Source of the DNA: Novosphingobium rosa NBRC 15208
GTDB taxonomy: Bacteria > Pseudomonadota > Alphaproteobacteria > Sphingomonadales > Sphingomonadaceae
Length of the DNA stretch: 37,562 bases
Assembly (NCBI RefSeq): GCF_001598555.1
Contig: NZ_BCZE01000071.1
Span: 1 to 37,562 of the forward strand
Direction of reading: 5' to 3'
The stretch's first letter is position 1, and every line of letters begins with the position of its first letter. Shown piece after piece: positions 1-8,027 of the stretch. Below the pieces are notes generated by a model. It was not told the origin of the DNA, ran no database searches, and worked only from the letters and a program-made list of their open reading frames with translations. Made by a program: the position numbers and the translations under genes.

Positions 1-2
1 CG

Positions 3-2006
3 AGCCGCATCAGCATTCGCGGCGTGAATGCGGCAGGCGAGGCCACCGTGGGCCTCTATTACGATGAAACGCCGGTCACCGGTCCTTCGGGCACCACGCA
101 GGATTCCGGCGGTGTCGCCGCCGACATGAACCTTTTCGATGTCGAGCGGGTGGAGGTGCTGCGCGGCCCTCAGGGCACGCTGTATGGTTCCAGCTCGATG
201 GCGGGCACGCTGCGCATCATCTTCAACAAGCCCAATGCCAAGAAGTATGAAGCCGCCACCGAAGAGCAGGTGTCCACCACGGCCCATGGTTCGATGGGAT
301 ATTTCGTCAAAGGCATGGTCAATGCGCCGATCATCAGCGACAAGCTGGCGGTGCGCATCGTGGGCTATTACGAAAAGCGCCCCGGCTGGATCGACAATGT
401 GCTGTTCGGCACCAGGAACATCAATGACAGCTCCAATTGGGGCGTGCGCGGGTTGATCGGCTATACGCCGGACGACAAGACGACGATCACGGGCACCGTC
501 TCCTATCAGAAGTCAACAGCCAAGGATCAGCAGGGCTGGTATCCTTCTGTCGGCCTTTACCAGACCAATTCGCCCACCCAGCTGCCCTTCGACAGCAAGA
601 TGCAGCTCTACAATCTGAAGGGTGACCGCGCTCTGGGCTTTGCCACGCTGACGGCGACGGCCAGCTATTACAAATATCAGTTCCTGCGCGCCTATGACTT
701 CACCCCCAGCACGCAGGCCTATGCCAATTCCCCCGCCGCCTGCCCGACCTATTACGGCCAGTCGACCGCCTGCACCGCCGCGCAGTTCAGCGCCTATCGC
801 AGCAATGGCCTCGCCCAGCTTCCGGCCATCGGCTATCAGCCGGCCTATGTACGCTCGCAGAATTACGAAGTCCGCCTCGCTTCTGACGGCCATATGCCCG
901 CCTGGCTGCAATGGACCGTGGGCGCCTATTACGAAAAGCGCCACGACCATATCGACAGCCAGACCGTCAGCGCCGATCCTGCGACAGGCGCGGTCTATCA
1001 GCCGCTGCGCTATTTCTCCTACCGCTATGTCGAGACCGATGAGCGGCAGGTCGCCGGTTTCGGCGAGGTGTCGCTCAAGCCGCTGCCCGGCCTGACCGTC
1101 ACCGGCGGCGCGCGCTACTACGACTATCAGAAGACCACCAGCGGCCAGTCCTATCTGGGCAGCGTCTACACCGGCAGCATCGCCGCGCCCTACACCGCCG
1201 TGCAGGCCTCGGCCAATGGCTGGCTGGAAAAGGCCAACATCAGCTACAGGTTCACGCCGCGCATCATGGCCTATGCCACGGCCTCCAAGGGGTTCCGTCC
1301 GGGCGGGGCGAACAACATTCCGGTGCTGCCCGCCAATCTGCTGGCCTATAAGGCCGACAGTCTGTGGAATTATGAGATCGGCCTGAAATCCAGCTGGCTG
1401 GACAATCGCCTGATCGTCAACGGCGCCATCTTCGATGTGGAATGGAGCAATATGCAGACCGCGGCGCGCACCGCCGACGGGCTCTATTCCTTCCTCACCA
1501 ACGCGGGCAAGGCGCGTATTCGCGGCGGCGAGGTGGACATCACCGCCAAGCCGATGCGCGGCATCACGCTGACGGGCGCGGCGGGCTATTCCGATGCGCG
1601 CCTCACGCAGGACCAGTCCAACGCGGCGGTGCTGGTGACGGCCTCGACCGGCAAGGCGGGCGATCTGATTCCCAACACGCCGGCCTGGACGGCGTCCTCC
1701 TCGGCCTCCTATGACTGGGCGATTAGCCCGGCGCTGAACGGCATGATCCGCGCGGATTTTGCCTACACCGGCGCGATGCAGTCGACCTTCCGCAAGACCG
1801 ATCCTTATTACACCGCCTATGGCAATTACGCGACGGTCAACCTGCGCGCCGGTGTCGAGAAGGACCGCTGGGGCGTCTACATCTTCTGCCAGAATGTGGG
1901 CGACAAGGTCGGCAATGTCGGTGTCAGCAATGGCTATGGCTACACCGGCCTCACCTATTCGATCCAGCCCCGTACCGTGGGCATCAATCTTCATGTCGGC
2001 ATTTGA
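3..2006 (+). CDS. TonB-dependent receptor, 5'-truncated by window edge
   Basis: Outer-membrane beta-barrel receptor that imports a large or scarce substrate using TonB/ExbBD energy. The reading frame is open from base 3, and the first visible residues (SRISIRGVNAAGE) already lie inside the plug domain, so the signal peptide and TonB box are upstream of the window. The GTG at 24 is internal, not the start. The plug continues with VERVEVLRGPQGTLYGSSSMAG, the standard end of the plug in this family. The rest is a barrel of about 550 residues rich in alternating aromatic strands. The barrel ends ...GINLHVGI, without the usual terminal Phe/Trp. The stop is 11 bases before the M20 amidohydrolase start, so the two are probably co-transcribed. 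The substrate is unknown. Confidence 0.93.
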   Translation, partial: SRISIRGVNAAGEATVGLYYDETPVTGPSGTTQDSGGVAADMNLFDVERVEVLRGPQGTLYGSSSMAGTLRIIFNKPNAKKYEAATEEQVSTTAHGSMGYFVKGMVNAPIISDKLAVRIVGYYEKRPGWIDNVLFGTRNINDSSNWGVRGLIGYTPDDKTTITGTVSYQKSTAKDQQGWYPSVGLYQTNSPTQLPFDSKMQLYNLKGDRALGFATLTATASYYKYQFLRAYDFTPSTQAYANSPAACPTYYGQSTACTAAQFSAYRSNGLAQLPAIGYQPAYVRSQNYEVRLASDGHMPAWLQWTVGAYYEKRHDHIDSQTVSADPATGAVYQPLRYFSYRYVETDERQVAGFGEVSLKPLPGLTVTGGARYYDYQKTTSGQSYLGSVYTGSIAAPYTAVQASANGWLEKANISYRFTPRIMAYATASKGFRPGGANNIPVLPANLLAYKADSLWNYEIGLKSSWLDNRLIVNGAIFDVEWSNMQTAARTADGLYSFLTNAGKARIRGGEVDITAKPMRGITLTGAAGYSDARLTQDQSNAAVLVTASTGKAGDLIPNTPAWTASSSASYDWAISPALNGMIRADFAYTGAMQSTFRKTDPYYTAYGNYATVNLRAGVEKDRWGVYIFCQNVGDKVGNVGVSNGYGYTGLTYSIQPRTVGINLHVGI

Positions 2007-2017
2007 GGACAACATCC

Positions 2018-3352
2018 ATGCGTAAGACCATGCTTCTGCTTGCCGCCGCTCTGGTGGCTTCGCCTGCCTGTGCCCAGACCTTCGATGCCGTCGCTGCCAA
2101 GGCCCGCATCGATGCCAGTCTGGACAGGAACTATCCCGAACTTGATGCGCTCTACAAGGACATCCACAGCCACCCCGAAGTCGGCTTTCAGGAGGAGCGC
2201 ACCGCCGCGCTCCTCGCTGGGAAAATGCGCAAGCTGGGTTTCACCGTCATCGAGCATGTCGGCAAGACCGGCGTGGTGGCGATCTACAAAAACGGCCCCG
2301 GCCCGGTGGTGATGGTGCGCACCGAACTCGACGCGCTGCCGATGGAGGAAAAGACCGGCCTGCCCTATGCCAGCAAGGCCCAGCAGACGGTGGACGGCAA
2401 GCTGACCTACACCGATCACGCCTGCGGGCATGACAGTCATATGGCCTGGTGGGTGGGCACGGCTCAGGCGCTGCTGGCGATGAAGGACCAGTGGCATGGC
2501 ACGCTGATGTTCATCGGTCAGCCTGCCGAGGAGATCATCTCGGGCGCCAAGGCCATGCTGGACGATGGTCTTTTCACCAAATTCCCCAAACCCGATTACG
2601 CCTTTGCCGCCCATGTCGGGCCGACGCCGCTGGGTGAGGTTTCTGTGAAGCAGGGCGTGGTGACTTCGGCCTCGGACACTTTGGCGGTGACCTTCCATGG
2701 CGTGGGCGCGCATGGTTCGATGCCCGACAAGAGCATCGATCCCGTGGTGATGGGCGCGCGCTTCGTGGAGGATATCCAGACTGTCATCAGCCGCCAGAAA
2801 GATCCCCAGAAGTTCGGTGTGGTGACGGTGGGCGCCTTCCAGGCGGGCACAGTGGCCAACATCATTCCCGATCATGCCGATCTGCAACTCTCGCTGCGTT
2901 CTTTCGATCCGGACGTGCGCAAGCTGCTGAACGAGGGCGTGGCGACCACGGCCAAGGCGGTGGCGGATATGTCGCATGCTGCGGCGCCCGATGTGGTGCA
3001 TAAATATGGCACAGCCTCGGTGCTGAACGATGACGCACTGGCGGCGAAGGCGGCAGGCGTGCTGGGCGCGGCGATGGGCGCGGATAAGGTCAAGCTGGAG
3101 CCCGCCACCAAGCCGGGCGGTACGGGCAGCGAGGATTATTCCGAATTCGTTGCGGCGGGCGTGACGAAATCGGTGTTCTTTGGCGTGGGAGGCACCGATC
3201 CCAAAATGATCGAGGCTTACAAGGCGCAAGGCAAGCCGCTGCCGGTGAACCACTCGCCTTTCTTCGCACCGGTGCCGGAACCGGCCATTCGCGCCGGGAC
3301 GGAAACGCTGGCGCTGGCGGTGCTGATGGTGACGGCCGCTTCAAAACCCTGA
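2018..3352 (+). CDS. Secreted M20-family amidohydrolase (M20D, hippurate/aminoacylase type)
   Basis: Metal-dependent hydrolase expected to cleave an amide bond of an N-acyl amino acid or similar compound. The 444-residue product begins with a clear signal peptide (MRKTM, a Leu/Ala core, then SPACAQ near residue 20), which points to the periplasm. M20 motifs are in order: HSHPEVGFQEE (50-60), the RTELDALPMEE segment (101-111), CGHDSH (136-141, metal ligands), GQPAEE (168-173, catalytic Glu) and GSEDYSEF near the C-terminus. ATG 2018 is preferred over the in-frame TTG at 2003 because GAGG at 2005-2008 is well spaced and the signal peptide starts there. Pairing with the upstream receptor suggests hydrolysis of the imported ligand in the periplasm; this is inference. 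Confidence 0.9.
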   Translation: MRKTMLLLAAALVASPACAQTFDAVAAKARIDASLDRNYPELDALYKDIHSHPEVGFQEERTAALLAGKMRKLGFTVIEHVGKTGVVAIYKNGPGPVVMVRTELDALPMEEKTGLPYASKAQQTVDGKLTYTDHACGHDSHMAWWVGTAQALLAMKDQWHGTLMFIGQPAEEIISGAKAMLDDGLFTKFPKPDYAFAAHVGPTPLGEVSVKQGVVTSASDTLAVTFHGVGAHGSMPDKSIDPVVMGARFVEDIQTVISRQKDPQKFGVVTVGAFQAGTVANIIPDHADLQLSLRSFDPDVRKLLNEGVATTAKAVADMSHAAAPDVVHKYGTASVLNDDALAAKAAGVLGAAMGADKVKLEPATKPGGTGSEDYSEFVAAGVTKSVFFGVGGTDPKMIEAYKAQGKPLPVNHSPFFAPVPEPAIRAGTETLALAVLMVTAASKP

Positions 3353-3359
3353 TGGGTCA

Positions 3360-3389
3360 GGCGGGTTTCCGCGAAGACGGAAGCCCGCC
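3360..3389 (+). terminator. Terminator-like hairpin after the amidohydrolase gene
   Basis: Eight bases after the amidohydrolase stop lies a 12-bp stem: GGCGGGTTTCCG at 3360-3371 pairs with CGGAAGCCCGCC at 3378-3389, with one T-G wobble and a 6-base loop. No T-run follows, so it is either a factor-assisted terminator or an mRNA 3'-end stabiliser. Confidence 0.55.
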
Positions 3390-3686
3390 GTCTCAGCGCT
3401 GGGTAGCAAGTCTGAAAACAGATTGTTTGATTGTGTGGGAAGAAATTGAATGGTTCGATGTCATAGTTGCAGATCCGCCCCCGCTCGCTGAACTGTTCTT
3501 CCGGGAGCCGGACATACCAAAGTCTCCAGCAGGCGGGACAACCGTCAAGGCCCATGGTCCCCGACATATCAGCAGCTGCTAACAGGGAGATGCCGGGATC
3601 AGCTTTATGCCTCCTGTGTCAATGGTTGCCGATCCAGCTCAAAACAGGCTTGCCTATGGGTCGCCTGCTTGCCACCGGTGTTGGCC
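3390..3686. other. Non-coding stretch, nothing recognised
   Basis: Between the hairpin after the amidohydrolase and the GST-like gene I see no convincing coding region. Short open frames exist on both strands but have no recognisable protein features. No tRNA-like fold or clear repeat was seen. It presumably holds the promoter of the GST-like gene, which I cannot place. Confidence 0.4.
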
Positions 3687-4337
3687 ATGCGCAGTGATAT
3701 GACCACCTCGGCCCAGCCCATTCTCTACAGCTTCAGGCGGTGCCCCTATGCCATGCGGGCGCGGTTGGCGCTGTCGATCAGCGGGGTGCCTTTCGCGCTG
3801 CGCGAGGTCAAGCTGTCGGCCAAGCCTCAAGCCATGCTCGATGCATCCCCCAAGGGCACGGTCCCGGTGCTGATGCTGACCGACGGCAAGGTCATCGACG
3901 AAAGTCTGGAGATCATGCGCTGGGCTCTGATCCAGCATGATCCGGAAGGCTGGCTTGAGCGTGATGACGAGCAGCTGGTCGAAACCAATGACGGCGCGTT
4001 CAAACACGCTCTTGACCGCTATAAGTACCCGCAGCGCTACGATGACGATCATCTTGACCATCGCGCATCAGGGCTGGCGTTTCTGGAAGAGCTGGACCAG
4101 CGTTTGCGCTCGGCGGCGCAGCTGTGTGGCGCGGAGCGGGGCTTGACGGATGCGGCGATCATGCCTTTCGTGCGCCAGTTTGCCGCTGTCGAGCCGGACT
4201 GGTTCGCCACTCAGGCTCTGCCTCATCTCAAGGGGTGGTTGGCGGGCCATCTGGCATCTGATCTTTTTCAGCAGATCATGACGCGGTTCGCGGTCTGGTC
4301 GCCCGATGATGCTGTGGCTGGCATACAGGGTGCCTGA
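3687..4337 (+). CDS. Glutathione S-transferase-like protein
   Basis: Soluble protein of about 216 residues with a thioredoxin-fold N-terminus. The segment PILYSFRRCPYAMRARLAL is the glutathione-site helix of the Cys-type (omega/beta-like) GST family, with the likely catalytic Cys in RRCPYA at about residue 19. It is followed by the conserved SPKGTVPVL and DESLEIMRW segments that bind glutathione. The C-terminal half is helical, as in GSTs. The start is uncertain: ATG 3687 or ATG 3699 (MTTSAQ) are both possible, the in-frame TTG 3669 is less likely, and none has a strong ribosome site. It stands alone between two operons, so its substrate cannot be inferred from neighbours. Confidence 0.85.
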   Translation: MRSDMTTSAQPILYSFRRCPYAMRARLALSISGVPFALREVKLSAKPQAMLDASPKGTVPVLMLTDGKVIDESLEIMRWALIQHDPEGWLERDDEQLVETNDGAFKHALDRYKYPQRYDDDHLDHRASGLAFLEELDQRLRSAAQLCGAERGLTDAAIMPFVRQFAAVEPDWFATQALPHLKGWLAGHLASDLFQQIMTRFAVWSPDDAVAGIQGA

Positions 4338-4471
4338 TCCTGCGCAGCGTCTTGGCATGGCGGTCATCAGGTTTCGGCAAGACGGCGTCGCCTGCCGCCA
4401 GCCCTTTGTTCAGAGATCAACCCGCATCATCCGGGCAGGCCCGCAACGGTGCGGGTCGACGCCAGATAGAC

Positions 4472-4951
4472 CTAGGATACATCCCTCTTCCGGCCCCGTT
4501 TGGGCCGCAGCGCATCGCGCATGGCGAAGCTGGAACTGATCCGCGTCACCCCCGGCAGGCGCGACAGCACCTCGCCATGGATTTCCTCATAGGCGGCCAC
4601 GCTCTCCATGCGCAGGCGCAGCCAGTAATCGACATCCCCTGTCATCAGGAAACATTCGCGCACCTCCGGACATTGCCTCACGGCATGTTCGAAGCGGGAG
4701 AGATAGTCCTCGGTCTGGCGGTCCAGCGTAACCTGCACCACGACATCGACGCCGCGGTCTTCCTCCTCCTCGCGCCCCATCACCACAGTGTAGCCGGCGA
4801 TGACGCCGCGGCTTTCCATAATCCTGATGCGGCGCAGGCAGGCCGAGGGCGACAGCGACACGGCCTGCGCGATTTCGGCATTGGGGCGGCGGCCATCCAT
4901 GCGCAGGATTCGCAGGATCGCGCGGTCGAGATCGTCGAGGGTGGATGGCAT
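4472..4951 (-). CDS. Lrp/AsnC-family regulator, likely controls the D-amino-acid operon
   Basis: DNA-binding regulator of 159 residues, the usual family size. It opens with LDDLDRAILRILRMDGRRPNAEIA and a helix-turn-helix ending in SACLRRIRIMESRGVI (about residues 5-55). A RAM-type ligand-binding domain follows, containing VRECFLMTGDVDYWLRL (about 96-112), which is highly typical. It is divergent from alanine racemase across about 120 bp. In Pseudomonas the dad locus is controlled by an Lrp-type activator (DadR), so D- or L-alanine-responsive control of the adjacent operon is the natural reading. That role is inferred from position; the family call is direct. Confidence 0.92.
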   Translation of the reverse strand: MPSTLDDLDRAILRILRMDGRRPNAEIAQAVSLSPSACLRRIRIMESRGVIAGYTVVMGREEEEDRGVDVVVQVTLDRQTEDYLSRFEHAVRQCPEVRECFLMTGDVDYWLRLRMESVAAYEEIHGEVLSRLPGVTRISSSFAMRDALRPKRGRKRDVS

Positions 4952-5043
4952 GATCTGCGGATATCTCGCATAGATGGTGTTTTAGGCAGGGATTTTTAAT
5001 CGATCATGCGGCTGTTTCGCAACTTATTTGAATGGTCGTGCGA

Positions 5044-5049
5044 TACAAT
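5044..5049 (+). promoter_or_regulatory. Possible -10 element for the alr-dadA-ridA operon
   Basis: TACAAT lies 24 bases before the alanine racemase start and is close to a sigma-70 -10 box. No good -35 hexamer is found 16-18 bases upstream, which would fit a promoter that needs an activator such as the divergent Lrp-type protein. A strong ribosome site (GAAGGGGA) follows just before ATG 5073. Confidence 0.3.
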
Positions 5050-5072
5050 GACCCCGAGAAGGGGATAGCGCT

Positions 5073-6191
5073 ATGATAGGCGGGGCACGTCTGACGATCG
5101 ATCTGGAAGCGCTGGCGGCGAATTATTGCCTGATCCGTGATGCTGTCGCTCCGGCGCAGGTCGGCGGGGTGGTCAAGGCCAATGGCTATGGGCTGGGCGC
5201 GAGCGTGGTGGCGCCGGTGCTGATCGCGCAAGGGTGCCGCCATATCTTCGTGGCCGTGCTGGGCGAGGCCGAGGCGCTTGCGCCAGATCTGCCGTCGGGC
5301 ATCAATCTCTATGTCCTCAATGGGTTGATGCCGGGCACAGAGGCGCATTGCGCGCAGCTGGGCGCCATTCCGGTGCTCAATTCGCTCGATCAGATCGCGC
5401 GCTGGTCGGCGCAGGCTGCCGTGCTGGGCCGCCGCTTGCCTGCCGTGCTTCAGGTCGATACCGGCATGTCGCGCATGGGCCTGCCTGCCGATGAGCTGGA
5501 GAGTCTGCTGGCCGACCCCGCCCTGCTCGATGGCATCGAGCCAAAACTGTTGATCAGCCATCTGGCCTGCGCCGACGCCGCCGATGATCCGGCCAATACC
5601 CTGCAAGCCGGGCGCTTTCACGAGATCGCCCGGCGTTTTCCCGGCCTTCCGCTCGCGCTCGACAACAGCGGCGGGGCCTTTCATGCGCGGGAGCATTTCG
5701 ATCTCGTGCGCGCCGGGATCGGGCTCTACGGTGGCGCGCCGCATGATGGTCCCAATCCGATGCGCCCGGTCATTGCGCTGGACGCTGCCATCGCGCAGCT
5801 GCGAACCATCCCGGCAGGCGCGGGCGTCGGCTATGGCCTGACCTTCCATACGGAGCGCGAAACCAGAATTGCCACCATCCCCGTCGGTTACGCCGATGGC
5901 CTGCCGCGCTGCCTTGGCAACAAGGGCGCGGCATGGATCGCGTGCGTGCGTGCGCCCATCGTCGGGCGCGTGTCCATGGACAGCATCACCCTCGATGTCA
6001 CCGATGTGCCGGAGGCGGCGCTCTATCCCGGCGCGCCCGTCGAGCTGATCGGCCCGCATCAGAGCCTCGACCAGCTGGCCACCGACGCTGGCACCATTTC
6101 CTACGAAATTCTCACCCAACTTGGCCGCCGCTATCAGCGGGTTCTGCTGCCCGCGACCGGCGCCGCCACCACCCGGAGCATCGCCCCATGA
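5073..6191 (+). CDS. dadX: Alanine racemase, catabolic type
   Basis: PLP enzyme that interconverts L- and D-alanine in the cytoplasm. The 372-residue product has the full set of active-site features: PLP lysine K35 in VVKANGYGLG, R213 in VRAGIGLYG, the second catalytic base Y254 in VGYGLTF, and the MD pair 302-303 in GRVSMDS. The start is supported by a GAAGGGGA ribosome site. Its stop overlaps the dehydrogenase start by four bases (ATGA at 6188-6191). Being coupled to a D-amino-acid dehydrogenase and RidA behind a divergent Lrp-type gene marks it as the catabolic DadX type, not the cell-wall Alr; the symbol rests on that context. Confidence 0.9.
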   Translation: MIGGARLTIDLEALAANYCLIRDAVAPAQVGGVVKANGYGLGASVVAPVLIAQGCRHIFVAVLGEAEALAPDLPSGINLYVLNGLMPGTEAHCAQLGAIPVLNSLDQIARWSAQAAVLGRRLPAVLQVDTGMSRMGLPADELESLLADPALLDGIEPKLLISHLACADAADDPANTLQAGRFHEIARRFPGLPLALDNSGGAFHAREHFDLVRAGIGLYGGAPHDGPNPMRPVIALDAAIAQLRTIPAGAGVGYGLTFHTERETRIATIPVGYADGLPRCLGNKGAAWIACVRAPIVGRVSMDSITLDVTDVPEAALYPGAPVELIGPHQSLDQLATDAGTISYEILTQLGRRYQRVLLPATGAATTRSIAP

Positions 6192-7444
6192 AAATCGCCA
6201 TTCTCGGAAGCGGGGTGATCGGCGTCACCTCGGCCTGGTATCTCGCTCAGGCCGGGCATGAGGTGGTGGTGATCGACCGCCAGAGCGGCCCCGCGCTGGA
6301 AACCAGCTTCGCCAATGCGGGGGAGATTTCTCCCGGTTATGCTTCGCCCTGGGCCGCGCCGGGCATTCCGATGAAGGCGCTGCGCTGGCTGATGATGGAG
6401 CATGCGCCGCTGATCCTGCGTCCCAGGCTGGGCATGGCGATGCTGCGCTGGCTGACCGCCATGCTGGGCAATTGCAATGCGCGCGATTACGCCATCAACA
6501 AGAGCCGCATGGTGCGCCTGGCCGAATTCAGCCGCGACTGTCTGATCGCGCTGCGTCAGGATCAGGGCATCGCCTATGACGAGCGCAGCCAGGGCACGCT
6601 GCAGCTGTTCCGCGAGGAAAAGCAGCTTGGTGGCATGGCGAAGGATATCGCCGTCCTCAAGCAGGACGGCGTCCCCTTCGAGGTGTTGGATCGCGCGGGC
6701 TGCATCGCGGTGGAACCGGGGCTGGCCGCCAGCGCTTCGGATATCGCGGGCGGGCTGCGCCTGCCCAATGACGAGACCGGCGACTGTTTCAAATTCACCA
6801 ATGCGCTCGCGCAACTGGCCGAGGCGCAGGGTGTGCGTTTCCAATATGATACCGCCATTCACGGGCTGGTGGAGCAGGGCGGGCGCGTCACCCATGCCCG
6901 CACCAGCAAGGGCGATGTTGCCGCAGATGCTTTTCTTGTCGCCATGGGCAGCTTCTCGCCGCAGCTGGTGGCGCCTTTGGGGCTGCGTCTGCCGGTCTAT
7001 CCGGTGAAGGGCTATTCGCTGACCGTGCCGATCGCCGATGCGGAGCGTGCGCCGGTTTCGACCCTGCTGGATGAAAGCTACAAGGTGGCAATCACCCGGC
7101 TTGGCGATCGCATCCGCGTGGGTGGCATGGCGGAAATCTCCGGCTTCAACAACAGCCTGCCCGAAGCGCGCCGCGCCACGCTGGAACACAGCTGCGGCAC
7201 GTTGTTCCCCGGCGCCGGTGATCTTGGCAAGGCCAGCTTCTGGTCCGGCCTGCGCCCGATGACGCCAGACAGCACGCCGGTGATCGGCGCCACCAAGATC
7301 CCCAACCTCTTCCTCAACACCGGCCATGGCACGCTGGGCTGGACGATGGCCTGCGGGTCGGCCCATGTGATCGCCGATCTGATGAGCGGCCGTCGCCCCG
7401 CCATCGAAACCGCCGATCTTGCGATCAGCCGCTATCGCGCATAG
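6188..7444 (+). CDS. dadA: D-amino-acid dehydrogenase, small-subunit type
   Basis: FAD enzyme that oxidises D-alanine and other D-amino acids to the imino/keto acid and passes electrons to the respiratory chain; peripheral to the inner membrane. The 418-residue product starts MKIAILGSGVIG, a textbook FAD-binding Rossmann motif with glycines at 7, 9 and 12. It ends with the DadA signature SGLRPMTPDSTPVIG and GHGTLGWTMACGS. The longer open frame starting at 5933 is not the gene: the ATG at 6188 overlaps the racemase stop and begins at the Rossmann strand. Racemase plus dehydrogenase converts L-alanine to pyruvate through D-alanine. Confidence 0.94.
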   Translation: MKIAILGSGVIGVTSAWYLAQAGHEVVVIDRQSGPALETSFANAGEISPGYASPWAAPGIPMKALRWLMMEHAPLILRPRLGMAMLRWLTAMLGNCNARDYAINKSRMVRLAEFSRDCLIALRQDQGIAYDERSQGTLQLFREEKQLGGMAKDIAVLKQDGVPFEVLDRAGCIAVEPGLAASASDIAGGLRLPNDETGDCFKFTNALAQLAEAQGVRFQYDTAIHGLVEQGGRVTHARTSKGDVAADAFLVAMGSFSPQLVAPLGLRLPVYPVKGYSLTVPIADAERAPVSTLLDESYKVAITRLGDRIRVGGMAEISGFNNSLPEARRATLEHSCGTLFPGAGDLGKASFWSGLRPMTPDSTPVIGATKIPNLFLNTGHGTLGWTMACGSAHVIADLMSGRRPAIETADLAISRYRA

Positions 7445-7479
7445 GCGCGGCTTACACCATCTCCATCGAGGACCAGTTC

Positions 7480-7833
7480 ATGACCATCACCCGCATCGAT
7501 CAGGGCCCGCGTTTGAGCGAGGCCGTCATCCATGGCGACACGATCTATCTGGCCGGGCAGGTCGGCACGCCCGGTGAGAGCGTCGCTGCGCAGACCAAAG
7601 AGGCGCTCGCCGAGATCGAGGCGCTGCTGGCGCGCACCGGCAGCAGCAAGAACCATCTGCTTCAGGCCACCATCTGGCTGGCCGATATGGCCGATTTCGA
7701 AGAGATGAATGCGGCATGGGACGCCTGGGTTGCCGATTGCGCCCCGCCCACCCGCGCCACCGGCGAGGCGAAGCTGGCCGATCCGGGCTATAAGGTGGAA
7801 ATCATCATGATCGCCGCCAAAGCTAGGCCGTAA
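7480..7833 (+). CDS. RidA-family imine/enamine deaminase
   Basis: Small 117-residue protein of the RidA/YjgF fold, which hydrolyses reactive 2-imino or enamine acids to keto acids and ammonia. Visible family features are LAGQVGTPGES (about 24-34), ALLARTGSSKNHLLQATIWLAD (about 46-67) and the PPTRATGEA segment (about 89-97), whose Arg is the conserved substrate-carboxylate binder. It lies 35 bp after dadA. The fit is direct: the dehydrogenase releases an imino acid and RidA would clear it. Pseudomonas dad loci also carry a RidA homologue. A ribosome site (GAGGA) precedes ATG 7480. Confidence 0.9.
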   Translation: MTITRIDQGPRLSEAVIHGDTIYLAGQVGTPGESVAAQTKEALAEIEALLARTGSSKNHLLQATIWLADMADFEEMNAAWDAWVADCAPPTRATGEAKLADPGYKVEIIMIAAKARP

Positions 7834-7904
7834 ATCTCAGGGTGCTAAGCAGGTTAGCTACGCCCCCAAGAAAATTGTGTCATAAATCCTGACATATGCT
7901 CAAA

Positions 7905-7990
7905 TCTAGGATCAGGACTCGTTGATCACAGCCAGAAGAGCACGTTGGCGGCCAGCGTGAGGGTGGAGAAGAAGAGCGTCGGGCAACGCC
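7905..7990 (-). mobile_element. 3'-end fragment of an IS5-group transposase, inverted
   Basis: Read on the minus strand, about 85 bases match the last part of the transposase remnant at about 9920-10014, including the common run CTCTTCTGGCTGTGATCAAC and the following GAGTCCTG. Both also share the translated segment GCDQRV in one frame. It encodes only the extreme C-terminus of a transposase and cannot be active. It points away from the regulator gene at 8028, opposite in orientation to the larger remnant on the other side. Confidence 0.8.
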
Positions 7991-8027
7991 ATAGCGATGG
8001 TGGTTATGCTCGGGTAAGAGGCTTCTC

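Noticed and set aside
513..2015. 500-residue open frame on the minus strand
   Set aside because: Antisense to the first TonB receptor, low-complexity GC-driven composition, no recognisable motif.
3352..3582. 76-residue open frame after the amidohydrolase
   Set aside because: Starts on the amidohydrolase stop, runs through the terminator-like hairpin, and has no protein-like features.
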